A stretch of 64,000 nt of DNA from JBHELB01 sp041859045 (GCA_041859045.1 JBHELB010000016.1:124001-188000), one strand, 5' to 3'. Positions 35,227 to 44,896 are shown, counted from the first letter of the stretch. The notes: generated from the letters alone by a model not told the origin. Numbers and translations: made by a program.

Positions 35227-38200
35227 CTATTCGACGCTGACCGTCTCGGTGTTCACGCGCAGGGCTTGACCGTTTGGCGCAAGTGCGCGCCCCCCTTCAA
35301 CGCGCACGACCACGGGCGCATCGAGGCTCCCGGCGTTGGCGGGCGCCCAAGGCACAATCGCGACGACCCCGGTGTACGGTCCGCGGCGCGGCGGCGAGAC
35401 GTCGACTGTGACTCCACCAGTGGGATCGGGACGGCTGCTCACGACGCGTCCCGCTTGAGAGGCCTCGGAACCAGGCATCACGGGTCCCCAGTGCAGCGCG
35501 GTCGGCGGATCCGTCTGGAGACGGAACGTCATCATCCCCACGGGGCCTTTGGTGTCCGCATGCACGCGAACCGCCACTGAACCTGGGTATTCGCCGCGCG
35601 CAGTCTGGAGTGCGGCAAGGGTGAACGTCACGGTCGACAACGGGGTGTAGCGGAAACCTGCGGGCAACACCGCGAGTTGAGCCCCGGCCGGACCGCGCAA
35701 CGACACGTCCACCACGCCGCCATTCTCGTCAGCGGACGGCGGAGGCGCTACCACTGCAGAGGCCGTGCCTAGGGGCGAAACCAACAACGCGGGCCGATCG
35801 CCAAAAAAGAAGCGCGCATCGCGCGGCAGGTTGCGTCCCGAAACGGTGACGCGTCCGCCGCCTTCGGCGGGCGCCTCGGGCGGTTCGATGCGGGCAATGT
35901 TCGGGGCATCGGCGCTGGGAACGGGTTGTTCGTCCGCGCCATCGTCAATACCGTCGCCGTCGGAGTCGCGGTTAAGTGGACTCGTCTCGCCTGGGTCGAC
36001 GGTTCCGTTGAGATTCACGTCTTCCATGCCATCGGGAATGCCGTCGCCATCGGAATCGGGCCGCAGAGGCGAGGTCTCGCCGGAATCCACGCCGCCGTTG
36101 CCGTTTCGGTCCTCGACGGAATCGGGCAGCCGGTCGCCGTCCAGATCCTGATTCTCCCGCAGCGCGCGTGCCAGCCACTCGAACAACTCGCCTGTCCGCG
36201 GCGCGTCGGTGGCGAGCGCGGCAGCCTCGGCAAGCACGGCGAGGCGTCCCGCGCCGTAGGTGGACACCGCCAGCCCCGCAACGCCTGCGGACGTCGATAC
36301 AATCGCCTGCGCGGGAGGAAAGACCTTTACCGAACATCCATCCTGGAGTTGGAGTTCGCGCCACGTTCGGGCAAGTCCATCGCGGTTATTGGCCTGAAAT
36401 TGCCCTGCCACGCGTTTGGTCAGGTCAATCTCTAGGCCTGCGGGCCCCAACCATTGCAGCAGATTTTCATCGGGAGCCTGCTCCACCGCCCCCAGCACGA
36501 GCAGAGCCCCGCCTCGAGACACATAGTCCAACAACGCCGCTCGTGACACCGCTCCGCGCGCGGCGTCGGCCGCATGCACCACGACCACGGTGTACGGTTC
36601 AAGCGCATCGAGATACGGCGGTGCGGCGCTCTCCGAACTGAAATAATGCGGTCCCGCCGAAAGCACGCTTCGTAGCGCGGTTGCATCGAAGGAAGCCGCT
36701 CCCGATTCCGTTGGTGTGCCCTCCAGCCAGAGAATACGCCGCGCGGCACTCTCCTCGCGTGCGACGCGGACAGTAAGCGTCGCGGGACTCCCCGCTGCGG
36801 ACCGCCCCTGGAAGGTACGGAGTTCCACCTCGAGTTCCGTTTCGAGTTTCGCGTCGGAACGTGCCGGCGCAGCGGGGTCTGTCCCCAAATACGCTACATT
36901 TGCCGGCAATCGCCCATGTCGTGGGAATACCCGAAGCCAATCTGCGCCCTTGCGCGGCACCCGCACGCGCCACACGGCGCCCTGATGCGCTCCTGCGTCC
37001 AACTCAATTGCCCGAAAGCTGTGCCCGGCCTGCTTGGCCGCAAAGGTGATGGAGAGTGGCACATTCAAGCGCGGCGAGGGGCGTAGGGGCTCGGGATCGA
37101 TGCCGTCCATGATCCCGTCGCCGTCCGTATCCGGCGAATCCACGGCCGTTCCCATGCGCTTTTCGACATCGTCCGTCACGCCATCGCCATCGCGATCCGG
37201 AGTCGGCAACAACTCGGGGGGAATCACAAACACCCGCGTCACGACGCCTCCCTGAAAACTCACGGTCGCCAACGAAGTGGCCGAATCAAGGGGGAGTTTG
37301 TGCAGGCGATTCCCCTCGCCCACCAGAAGCCCGTCCGATGTCCACGCCAACGTCCGCACCGGCGCATCGAAAGTTCGCGTCGCGGTGGCTTTCTGGCCGT
37401 CCATCCAGATTTCCAGGCGCGATTCAAACGCTACCGCGATGCCTGCGCCCTCCGGCGCGCAAACCATGGACAAAGGCCCCCAAACATCCCGGTACGATTG
37501 CGTCACCACCTTGCGCAACGCCGTACCCTCGGGAAAAACGTGGGTGACGTGTCCAAATCCGGCGCTGCTCTCTCGCGTCAGCACCCAGCATCCGCCCGCC
37601 GCATCAGGCACTAGTGCAGCCCCAGTCTGCGCGACGCCAGGGAAAGTCAACGGGGGGTAACGCGACTCAAACGAGGCGGTATCCAGGCTGAGCAAGGCGG
37701 AAATTGGAGCCCCCCAGGGACCGGCCGTGTCGTGACCGGTGAGAAGGACGTACAGGGTGCGCCGATCCGGACTCAGCGTCATGGCGATCGGCGCGGGGGT
37801 GTCCAGGACGTCTTGCGCCTGGGTCAACGGAATCGCGTCATGCCGCACTTTCTTGCTCGTCACGTCGCGGACATGTAGTACGGGGGCGGTTGGTTCCGCA
37901 CTTTTGCACAGCACGACCACTTCCCGTTGATTCAATGCAGCGGCGGCGAGCGGTTCGCCGGGAAGTTCCAGCAATTGCCGAGGTTTGCCGAGCGCCCCGC
38001 CTGCGGAAACCTGAAGCGGATAAACCAAAATATTGCCCTGTCCCTCTTTTATCAAGAGAGACACCAGTAGAGGCGCCTCCCCGGCGGGAGGATAAACAAG
38101 ACAACCGGGAGCAATGCGCCGCCCCATGGGAGCAATGAGGGCTCCACTGGGGGGGGCATAGAAGGGGGCGATGTTGATAGAGGATAGAAATGAGGGGCCC

Positions 38201-38496
38201 GAGCCCATATCCCCCCGCAAGGATGAGGTACTTCCAGCAATCACAGTGGGAGGATTGGGGACAAACAGCGGCTCGCCACTCCGAAGCGGGCCGGGCAAGG
38301 TTATTTCTGCAGGAAAAATAAGCCCCGTCCCTAATTCTGCGCTCTCGTAATAGACTCGCGCCGCCTCATGCACGGCCGTGAGCGTGGTCGTCTCGACCAC
38401 GACGCGCTGCGCCTCGGCAGAGATAGCCCAAACTGCAATCAGTATGACTGCAATCCCGGCACACCCCCGTGGGCACGGCGCGTTGTAGGGAAGCAT
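35227..38496 (-). CDS. Large secreted protein with calcium-type repeats and TIG domain
   Basis: 1089 residues from ATG 38496, which gives a signal peptide (GIAVILIAVWAISAEAQ); the frame is open upstream to 38772 but that part lies in the regulator gene. Residues about 50-500 look like a beta-propeller-like region (repeated LRTLAWTSDGLLVG-type strands). Thrombospondin-3-like Asp-rich repeats occur twice (DRDGDGVTDD, DTDGDGIMDGID; DSDGDGIPDGMEDVNLNG, DSDGDGIDDGADE). A GATase-like segment (about 680-860) precedes the second set. A TIG/IPT domain (PPEAPAEGGGRVTVSGRNL) follows. It is probably a surface or extracellular matrix protein. It lies 20 bases after the regulator gene and should share its promoter. 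Confidence 0.8.
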   Translation of the reverse strand: MLPYNAPCPRGCAGIAVILIAVWAISAEAQRVVVETTTLTAVHEAARVYYESAELGTGLIFPAEITLPGPLRSGEPLFVPNPPTVIAGSTSSLRGDMGSGPSFLSSINIAPFYAPPSGALIAPMGRRIAPGCLVYPPAGEAPLLVSLLIKEGQGNILVYPLQVSAGGALGKPRQLLELPGEPLAAAALNQREVVVLCKSAEPTAPVLHVRDVTSKKVRHDAIPLTQAQDVLDTPAPIAMTLSPDRRTLYVLLTGHDTAGPWGAPISALLSLDTASFESRYPPLTFPGVAQTGAALVPDAAGGCWVLTRESSAGFGHVTHVFPEGTALRKVVTQSYRDVWGPLSMVCAPEGAGIAVAFESRLEIWMDGQKATATRTFDAPVRTLAWTSDGLLVGEGNRLHKLPLDSATSLATVSFQGGVVTRVFVIPPELLPTPDRDGDGVTDDVEKRMGTAVDSPDTDGDGIMDGIDPEPLRPSPRLNVPLSITFAAKQAGHSFRAIELDAGAHQGAVWRVRVPRKGADWLRVFPRHGRLPANVAYLGTDPAAPARSDAKLETELEVELRTFQGRSAAGSPATLTVRVAREESAARRILWLEGTPTESGAASFDATALRSVLSAGPHYFSSESAAPPYLDALEPYTVVVVHAADAARGAVSRAALLDYVSRGGALLVLGAVEQAPDENLLQWLGPAGLEIDLTKRVAGQFQANNRDGLARTWRELQLQDGCSVKVFPPAQAIVSTSAGVAGLAVSTYGAGRLAVLAEAAALATDAPRTGELFEWLARALRENQDLDGDRLPDSVEDRNGNGGVDSGETSPLRPDSDGDGIPDGMEDVNLNGTVDPGETSPLNRDSDGDGIDDGADEQPVPSADAPNIARIEPPEAPAEGGGRVTVSGRNLPRDARFFFGDRPALLVSPLGTASAVVAPPPSADENGGVVDVSLRGPAGAQLAVLPAGFRYTPLSTVTFTLAALQTARGEYPGSVAVRVHADTKGPVGMMTFRLQTDPPTALHWGPVMPGSEASQAGRVVSSRPDPTGGVTVDVSPPRRGPYTGVVAIVPWAPANAGSLDAPVVVRVEGGRALAPNGQALRVNTETVSVE

Positions 38497-38516
38497 TCTA
38501 TTCAATCGTCCCCAAT

Positions 38517-40142
38517 TTACTCGATCTCGAATCGTCGCATCGCCCGCCAGAGGGTTGTCCGGCCCACGCCGAGCAACTCGGCGGCGCGGCTGCGATTGCC
38601 TCGGGCTTTGCGCAATACGGCAAGGATGACGTCGCGCGTGAGTTCGCGTGGCCCGTCGGCGTCGCCCAGCGCGATATCCTCTGGAAAATCGGTTGGCGCA
38701 ATGGTTGATTCCCGCGCAAAGAGCACGGCGTGCTCCACCGCGTTGCGAAGCTGGCGCACGTTGCCCGGCCACGGGCAGCTCTGCAATAGATTTCGCGCGT
38801 CCTCCCCCAGGGAGAGTCCGCGGCGGGCGTGACGCTCGGCGAACTCGCGCAGAAACTGCTCCGCCAGCCGAAGGATATCAAGGTCGCGCTCGCGTAGTGG
38901 CGGAATCACCAACTTGCCGACCGTTAGGGCGTAGTAGAGTTCCTCGCGCAGCGCGCCAGACTGGAGACTCTCGGCAGGGTCGTAGTGCGTGGCGGCAATG
39001 ATGCGCACGTCGGCCTCCACAGGGCTCTCGCTGCCTGCGGGGAGGAATTCGCCGTGTTCGATGAGCTGGGTGAGCGCGCCTTGCGCATCCAAGGGCATGC
39101 GCGTGATCTCAGAAAGATAGAGGGTGCCGCCGTGGGCGCGCTGGGCGGCGCAACCTTGCGAACGCCCCAAGGGCGCGCCAAACACTTCCATGGCAAGCGC
39201 GTCAGGACTCAGTCCCAGACAGTCCACCGGGCAGAAGGGACCGTCCCGGCGCAAACTCTCGGCATGAATGGCTCGGGCCAGCATCGAACAACCGGAACCG
39301 ACCTCGCCCGCGATCAGCACGCCCACCTCGGAAGGGGCGATCTGCCTAGCCCGGCGAACAACCGACTGCATTGCGACGCTCTCGGCAACGAGCGCGTCGA
39401 GTCCTGTCCCCGTTGGCGTCGCCGGTCGAACCGCCTCTTCGGCAACCGCAGCCGGGGCGGCGCTCGCCGCAGGCTCTTCGTGCCCGAGCCGGAACGGCTG
39501 AAGCCGCAACGCATGGCGGGCCCATGCGGCCTCTTCTCCCCACTCCGGGTCGAGCCGGGATATGAAACGGCAGGCCTCATCGCCGCGCGCCATGCATTCG
39601 GTCTCAAGCGTGATCACGCGCACGCCGAGGACCTCGCTCACGTGACCGGAGATGTACCCCGCCGTGCCCCAACACACCCCTTCGGCCTCTCGTTCACGCA
39701 ACAATCGGTGCATCAGCGCCTCAGCGTTGGCGTGCAACAGGACTTCGCGATACAGCGTCCGGGCCTCGAGGTCGAACTCAAACGTCACCATCTCGCAAGT
39801 GAAGCGTCCCTGCAACTGCCGGAACACCGGACCGGCCTGCAAGGCAAGACGGGCGTTCTGACCAAATAGCGCAAAATGACGTGCCGCGTCACGGCGGCCT
39901 TGTTCAAACGCCATTCGGTAGGTCAGGGCGCGGGCGTGCTCAAAGCCGAGTATCTCAAGGAAATGGCGCCGTTCCACGGCCATCGATTCAAGGTCGCTGA
40001 ATACGCCCGGACGGTTCAGCAGGTGGAGCTTACCCTCAGCCGGAACCGACTCGAGCCAGTGGTTCTTGCCGCCTTCCAGGTAACGCGCCAATAGCCCCGG
40101 CAACTCGAAGAAGACCCGGGCACTCAACTTGGTGGGCTTCAT
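38517..40142 (-). CDS. NtrC-like regulator with V4R sensor and degenerate AAA+ domain
   Basis: 541 residues, ATG 40142 with GAGGAGGGGG upstream. An XylR-N plus V4R ligand domain covers about 1-200 (ETECMARGDEACRF at 180-193 is the V4R signature). The AAA+ region (about 250-480) is recognisable but damaged: Walker A is GEVGSGCS (279-286) with Cys285 for Lys, Walker B is LYLSEI with Ser344 for Asp, and the GAFTGA sigma-54 contact loop is absent between 320 and 337. Sensor I reads IIAATHYD. A Fis-type HTH (about 509-538) is intact. It should bind DNA but not hydrolyse ATP or open sigma-54 promoters, so a sigma-70 activator or repressor is likely. It may control itself and the secreted gene downstream. 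Confidence 0.87.
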   Translation of the reverse strand: MKPTKLSARVFFELPGLLARYLEGGKNHWLESVPAEGKLHLLNRPGVFSDLESMAVERRHFLEILGFEHARALTYRMAFEQGRRDAARHFALFGQNARLALQAGPVFRQLQGRFTCEMVTFEFDLEARTLYREVLLHANAEALMHRLLREREAEGVCWGTAGYISGHVSEVLGVRVITLETECMARGDEACRFISRLDPEWGEEAAWARHALRLQPFRLGHEEPAASAAPAAVAEEAVRPATPTGTGLDALVAESVAMQSVVRRARQIAPSEVGVLIAGEVGSGCSMLARAIHAESLRRDGPFCPVDCLGLSPDALAMEVFGAPLGRSQGCAAQRAHGGTLYLSEITRMPLDAQGALTQLIEHGEFLPAGSESPVEADVRIIAATHYDPAESLQSGALREELYYALTVGKLVIPPLRERDLDILRLAEQFLREFAERHARRGLSLGEDARNLLQSCPWPGNVRQLRNAVEHAVLFARESTIAPTDFPEDIALGDADGPRELTRDVILAVLRKARGNRSRAAELLGVGRTTLWRAMRRFEIE

Positions 40143-40168
40143 GACATCCCCCTCCTCAAGGGCGGGTG

Positions 40169-40197
40169 AGTCTAGGATCTGTTTCTTGGCTTGTCAA
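40169..40197 (-). promoter_or_regulatory. Sigma-70 promoter of the V4R regulator gene
   Basis: Minus strand TTGACA (40192-40197, perfect), a 17-bp spacer and TAGACT (40169-40174), about 27 bases before ATG 40142. It is embedded in the phased TGTTTC boxes. Confidence 0.72.
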
Positions 40198-40234
40198 GAT
40201 GTTTCACGGTGTTTCATTGTTGACAAAAGAAACA
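40180..40234 (-). promoter_or_regulatory. Phased TGTTTC boxes, candidate operator
   Basis: On the plus strand TGTTTC starts at 40180, 40200 and 40210, spacings of 20 and 10 bp that put them on one face of the helix, and the inverse AGAAACA is at 40228-40234. CTGTTTCTT (40179-40187) and AAGAAACAG (40227-40235) are a perfect 9-bp inverted pair. The boxes straddle the -35 of the regulator promoter, which suggests autoregulation. Confidence 0.6.
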
Positions 40235-40275
40235 GAAAGGATACGCCCGGTATGCAGAGAAACGGAATGTGACGA

Positions 40276-41115
40276 TTAGCGCGACGCTGCGGAATTATGC
40301 CCCTTTGCGCGCGACCAGCCGTAGAGAACGAGCATAACCACGAGCGCTCCGGCGGCTCCGGCAAGGGCGAAGACCTGTTGGTCCGAGAGGTTGCCAAGCA
40401 GGTGGTTGGGGTTGTGGTCGCCGCGATAGAACTCGACGATGAAACGTCCCACGCCATAAAGAAGGAAATACATGCACATGACGAATCCTGGGAAAGGATT
40501 CAGGCGTTTTCGGAGGAGAAGCAGGATCAGACAAAGCGTGAAGAGACCGACCGAACCGTAGATCTGAGTCGGATGGACGGGGAGCGACCAGGCGTCGCTC
40601 GCGTGCAGGTCGGGATAGCGCTGGAGCTGTTGGTTGAACATCTCGCTCCCGTGAGGAAAGCGAATCGCCCAGGGTACCGAGGTCGGCGCGCCGTAGCAGC
40701 AGCTATACATAAGACACCCGATGCGCCCGAAGGCGTGGCCGAGGGGGATGTAGGGAAAAATGATGTCGGTTGTGGTGAGCATGGGGAGCTTATGTTTGCG
40801 GCAGTAGAAAATGTAGAACAGCAGAGCCGGCGGCAGGGCCCCCTGAAACACGAGTCCACCTTCCCAGATGGCGATCCAGCCCCAGGGATTGCTCCACGAG
40901 TAGCCATCGGGGTACATGATGATATGGGCGATGCGGGTTCCCGCGATCCCGAGGATAAGAATCCAGAATCCCATGGTCAGGATGTGTTCGGGATTGATTC
41001 CGGCCTTCTTGGCATCGCGTTGCATGAAGTGCATCGCGGTCAGAAAGCCGATCGCGACCATCAACCCGTAGGTATGGAAGGTGAGCGGACCGATCTTAAA
41101 CAGAACGGGAAACAT
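40276..41115 (-). CDS. lgt: Prolipoprotein diacylglyceryl transferase
   Basis: 279 residues with seven membrane helices. The Lgt signature GRIGCLMYSCCYGAPT with Arg and the neighbouring FPHG are present, as are GGLVFQGALPPALL and the last loop GRFIVEFYRGDH. It attaches diacylglycerol to the Cys of prolipoproteins, the step before LspA. The start overlaps lspA by 20 bp. It ends the ileS-dksA-like-lspA-lgt run, which places both lipoprotein-maturation enzymes together. Confidence 0.95.
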   Translation of the reverse strand: MFPVLFKIGPLTFHTYGLMVAIGFLTAMHFMQRDAKKAGINPEHILTMGFWILILGIAGTRIAHIIMYPDGYSWSNPWGWIAIWEGGLVFQGALPPALLFYIFYCRKHKLPMLTTTDIIFPYIPLGHAFGRIGCLMYSCCYGAPTSVPWAIRFPHGSEMFNQQLQRYPDLHASDAWSLPVHPTQIYGSVGLFTLCLILLLLRKRLNPFPGFVMCMYFLLYGVGRFIVEFYRGDHNPNHLLGNLSDQQVFALAGAAGALVVMLVLYGWSRAKGHNSAASR

Positions 41116-41617
41116 GGCGCTTATGCTCCAGCCAGTACCAGGAGATCATCAGCAGGACGACGCCGGTACAGATGCCTGAATCCGCGATGTTGAACGCGGG
41201 GTAACGCTTCCAGGGGAAATCAAAGGGCACGAAATAGAAATTGACCTGCAAGAAGTCCACGACGGAGCCGCGAAAAAAACGGTCGATCAGGTTTCCAATC
41301 GCGCCCCCGGCAACCATGCCGTAGGCGATGGCCTGCGTGCGAGAGTCTTGATGCAAATGGCGAAACAGGTAGACCAACACTCCTGCGGCGAATAGCGGCG
41401 CGATGTAGGCGACCAGCGGTCGGTCGTTAAACGCGCCGCCCACAAGACCGGTATTGCGCTCATGGGTAATGAAGAAGAAGGTGGTCTCTCGGCCGTCAAA
41501 AGTAACGCTGCCCTCGGGGATCCAATGGACAATCGCCGCCTTGGTCACCTGGTCTACAAGCAGGATCGCCAAGCAGACTCCAAAGACCCAGACCAACTGC
41601 CGCGCACGTGTATTCAC
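41096..41617 (-). CDS. lspA: Signal peptidase II (lipoprotein)
   Basis: About 173 residues from GTG 41617, nine bases after the DksA-like stop; the frame is open further but would overlap that gene. Four membrane helices and the aspartyl-protease motifs are present: ERNTGLVGGAF, GNLIDRFFRGSVVDF and PAFNIADSGICTG with the two catalytic Asp. It removes prolipoprotein signal peptides in the inner membrane. The start is the least certain part, as no clear ribosome site is seen. Confidence 0.9.
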   Translation of the reverse strand: MNTRARQLVWVFGVCLAILLVDQVTKAAIVHWIPEGSVTFDGRETTFFFITHERNTGLVGGAFNDRPLVAYIAPLFAAGVLVYLFRHLHQDSRTQAIAYGMVAGGAIGNLIDRFFRGSVVDFLQVNFYFVPFDFPWKRYPAFNIADSGICTGVVLLMISWYWLEHKRHVSRSV

Positions 41618-41625
41618 AAAAGTGC

Positions 41626-42015
41626 TTAGTGCAACCGCGGCGCGTGGCGGCTGTTCTGTTCGCGCTCTACCTTCGACTGGCATTCGATGCAGTACCGCGC
41701 CGCGGGAAACGCTTCGAGGCGCTTCTTGGCGATTTCCTTGTCGCAGTTCTGGCAGTTGCCATAGGTGCCCGAGTGCACACGGGTCAACGCCTCGTTGATC
41801 TGCTGCAAGCGCTCCGACTCGCCGCTGGCGATGTTCAGCGCGGTCTCGCGTTCGAAATGATCCGTCCCCACCTCGGCCGCATTGGCGGCATCGGCGATTC
41901 CCTCGCTCGCGGGCTGGTAAAGATTGGATTCCTCGATCCGATGCAGGCCCTCGCTCAGGCGTTCGCGTTCAGTGAGGAGGAGTTTCTCGAACTTCTTGAC
42001 CTCTTTGCTGTTCAT
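41626..42015 (-). CDS. TraR/DksA-type zinc-finger protein
   Basis: 129 residues. A coiled-coil N-terminal half (KKFEKLLLTERERLSEGLHR) leads to a DksA-type C4 finger: CQNCDKEI...RLEAFPAARYCIECQ. The Ala-Glu acidic tip residues of true DksA are not obvious, so a general DksA/TraR-like RNA polymerase factor is the safe name. It lies six bases after ileS, a recurrent arrangement in several phyla. Confidence 0.88.
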   Translation of the reverse strand: MNSKEVKKFEKLLLTERERLSEGLHRIEESNLYQPASEGIADAANAAEVGTDHFERETALNIASGESERLQQINEALTRVHSGTYGNCQNCDKEIAKKRLEAFPAARYCIECQSKVEREQNSRHAPRLH

Positions 42016-42021
42016 CCCGCG

Positions 42022-44805
42022 CTATTCTCCCAGTTGTTCGACGCAGCGGTGGCAGAGTTGCGGGTGCCCGGAGTGAGTCCCCACGGATTCCCGGTAGTTC
42101 CAACACCGCGTGCATTTTTGGCCGGGCGCACGCGACACCACCACCAGGAGCTTGTCGTCGCTCGCGGCGGCTTCAGGCGTCACGGGGCCCAACGCACACT
42201 TGGACACGATGAAAATTCCCTCAAGCTGTCCGTCGCACGCGCGCAGGATTTGCTCCGTGCGCTCGTCTCCGGGCGTAAGGGTTACAGCCGCTTCGAGTGA
42301 AGTTCCGATCAGTTTAGCGCGGCGAGCCTCTTCGAGCGCTTTGGAAACGACGCCGCGCATGCGCAGGAGTTCGTCCCATTTCTCGCGGGCCGCGTCAGGA
42401 AGACAATATTCATTGCGAACCGGCGGGAAAAGCGTGAGGTGTATGCTGTCCGCCGTCTTCAAATGCGCGGGCAAGTACTGCCAGGCTTCGTCGCAGGTAT
42501 AGACCAATACCGGCGCGAGCAATTTGAGCAAATCCACAAGCAATTCGGCGATAACCGTCTGCCCCGCGCGGCGTTCGCGTGAGTCCCGCGCGAAGGTGTA
42601 GAGCCGGTCTTTGAGAATGTCGAGATAGAACGCGCTGAGTTCCACGGCGCAGAAATTGTGCGCGGCGTGATAGACCTGATGGAATTCATAGGTCTCGTAG
42701 GCCTTCATCACACGCGACTTCAGCGCCTGCATCTCATGCAACGCCCATTGATCCACTTCGAGCAGTTGGTCAAACGGCACGGCATCGTTCGGGCCGAAAT
42801 CGCCGAGATTGGCAAGCATATAGCGGAACGTGTTGCGAATCCGGCGGTAGGCGTCCATCATGCGCGTGAGAATTTCGCGCGACACGCGGATGTCCTGGCG
42901 GTAATTCTCGCCGGTCACCCAGAGCCGGGCGATGTCCGCGCCGTACCCGTTGGTCAGATCGGTCAGGTCAAGCGAATTGCCCAATTTCTTGGACATCTTC
43001 TTGCCTTCGCCGTCCACGACGTACCCCGTCGTCACCACGGTGCGGAACGGCGGCGTGCCTTTGACGGCGACCGCGGGAATGATCGACGCCTGGAACCAGC
43101 CTCGGTGTTGATCGCTGCCTTCGAGATACATGTCGGCCGGCCACGCGAGGTCGGAACGCAGTTCACACACGGCGCGGTTGCTCACGCCGGAGTCAAACCA
43201 GACATCGAGAATGTCGGTCTCTTTGCGGAACGCTTTGCCGCCGCACTTCGCGCAGGCAGCGCCCGAGGGCAGCAGCTCCGACGCGGGCGTATCGAACCAG
43301 CGGTCGATGCCGTCCGCCGTGGACAAGGCCAATTCCTCGATCCGCTTCAAACTCTCGGCGGTCGCGTAGGGTTCGTCGCAATCCGCGCAGTAAAACACGG
43401 GAATCGGCACGCCCCAGGCCCGCTGACGGCTGATACACCAGTCCGGACGCTGGGCGATCATGCCCTGAATGCGCTCTTTGCCCCAGTCGGGTACCCACTG
43501 CACTTGATCCACACCCTGCAACAGGCGCTCACGCAGCCCGTCATGGTCCACGCCGATGAACCACTGCGGGGTCGCGCGGAAAATAACGGGTTTGCTGCAC
43601 CGCCAACAATGGGGATACGAGTGCTCGAGTTTTGAGGAGCCCAGCAAGTGTCCGCTGGCGGTCAGGTCCTCAACGATTTGGGGATTGGCGCGAAACACTT
43701 GCTGTCCGGCGTACTTCCCGCCCTCGGCAGTGAACACGCCGCGCGAATCGACCGGCGAAAAAGGCGGAATGCCGTAACGTGCGCCGACAACGTAGTCTTC
43801 CTGACCGTGCCCAGGCGCGGTGTGCACGCACCCCGTGCCCGCGTCGAGCGTGACGTGGTCGCCCAAGATCACGGGGCACTCCTTCGCGGAGTCAAAGACG
43901 TGTTTGTAGGTGTACCCCTCGAGTTCGGTCCCGGCGAAGGTCTTGATGCGGGTATGGTTCGTGATGCCGCAAGCCTCAAGCGCGGCGGGCGCGAGCAACG
44001 TGGCCATGATCAGCGTCTCGCCGCCAACGTCAAACGCGCCGTACTCGAATTCGGGATGCACGCAAACCGCGCGATTCGCGGGAAGGGTCCAGGGGGTGGT
44101 CGTCCAGATTACATAGCTAACCTTGCCCGAGAGGCCCGGAAGTGGCTTGAGCGCCTCGAACTTTACGAAAACACTCGGGGAAGTGTGATTGGCGTACTCA
44201 ACCTCGGCCTCGGCCAGGGCCGTCTCACAGCTCGGACACCAGTGAATCGGCTTGAGGCCTTTGTACACGATGCCCTTGAGGTACATCTCGGAAAACACGC
44301 GGATGATCGTCGCGACGTACTCCGGACTCAGGGTCAGATAGGGACGCTCCCAGTCGCCGGTGACGCCGAGCCGCCGAAAGCCCTCGCGATGAAGGTCCAC
44401 ATACTTCAGCGCAAACGCGCGGCAGCGCTGGCGAATCTCGACTTGGGTTAGTCCCTTGGCCTCGCTGCCGAGTTCGTTGACGACTTTGTGCTCAATAGGC
44501 AGGCCGTGGCAGTCCCAGCCGGGGACGTACGGCGCGTCGAACCCCGACATTTGCTTGGACTTAACGACGATGTCCTTGAGGATCTTGTTGAGGGCGTGCC
44601 CGGCGTGCAGGATGCCGTTGGCGTAAGGGGGGCCGTCGTGCAGGACATAGCGCGGACGTCCCTTGCCCGCCTCGCGCATGCGCTGATAGAGTCCCATCTC
44701 GTCCCAGCGCTTGAGCATCTCCGGCTCGCGCTGGGTCAATCCAGCCTTCATCGGGAAGTCCGTTTCAGGCAGGTTTACCGTCGCTTTATAGTCAATCGCG
44801 CTCAT
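42022..44805 (-). CDS. ileS: Isoleucine-tRNA ligase
   Basis: 927 residues from ATG 44805; a TTG at 44865 extends it but gives no better ribosome site. The class I signatures are HAGH (67-70) and KMSKKLGN. WTTTPWTLPANRAVCV marks the editing domain; WCISRQRAWGVPIPVF and DVWFDSGVSN are standard. A C-terminal zinc finger (CTRCWNYRES, CHRC) is present. It charges tRNA-Ile. A possible sigma-70 promoter lies at 44867-44896. No T-box leader is visible. Confidence 0.96.
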   Translation of the reverse strand: MSAIDYKATVNLPETDFPMKAGLTQREPEMLKRWDEMGLYQRMREAGKGRPRYVLHDGPPYANGILHAGHALNKILKDIVVKSKQMSGFDAPYVPGWDCHGLPIEHKVVNELGSEAKGLTQVEIRQRCRAFALKYVDLHREGFRRLGVTGDWERPYLTLSPEYVATIIRVFSEMYLKGIVYKGLKPIHWCPSCETALAEAEVEYANHTSPSVFVKFEALKPLPGLSGKVSYVIWTTTPWTLPANRAVCVHPEFEYGAFDVGGETLIMATLLAPAALEACGITNHTRIKTFAGTELEGYTYKHVFDSAKECPVILGDHVTLDAGTGCVHTAPGHGQEDYVVGARYGIPPFSPVDSRGVFTAEGGKYAGQQVFRANPQIVEDLTASGHLLGSSKLEHSYPHCWRCSKPVIFRATPQWFIGVDHDGLRERLLQGVDQVQWVPDWGKERIQGMIAQRPDWCISRQRAWGVPIPVFYCADCDEPYATAESLKRIEELALSTADGIDRWFDTPASELLPSGAACAKCGGKAFRKETDILDVWFDSGVSNRAVCELRSDLAWPADMYLEGSDQHRGWFQASIIPAVAVKGTPPFRTVVTTGYVVDGEGKKMSKKLGNSLDLTDLTNGYGADIARLWVTGENYRQDIRVSREILTRMMDAYRRIRNTFRYMLANLGDFGPNDAVPFDQLLEVDQWALHEMQALKSRVMKAYETYEFHQVYHAAHNFCAVELSAFYLDILKDRLYTFARDSRERRAGQTVIAELLVDLLKLLAPVLVYTCDEAWQYLPAHLKTADSIHLTLFPPVRNEYCLPDAAREKWDELLRMRGVVSKALEEARRAKLIGTSLEAAVTLTPGDERTEQILRACDGQLEGIFIVSKCALGPVTPEAAASDDKLLVVVSRAPGQKCTRCWNYRESVGTHSGHPQLCHRCVEQLGE

Positions 44806-44866
44806 CAATTGTGACCCGATCCTGCTGGGAGATTTTCGCCCTAGGCTTCCCTTCAAAGTGGCCAAA

Positions 44867-44896
44867 ACGGTAGCATGCAGAGCCTGCGAAAGTCAA
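44867..44896 (-). promoter_or_regulatory. Possible promoter of ileS
   Basis: Minus strand TTGACT (44891-44896), an 18-bp spacer and TACCGT (44867-44872). The -35 is good, the -10 is poor. The rest of 44806-45153 (about 348 bases) shows no gene, RNA or repeat that I can support. Confidence 0.45.

Noticed and set aside
43648..44451. 267-codon plus-strand frame within ileS
   Set aside because: Antisense to conserved IleS motifs.
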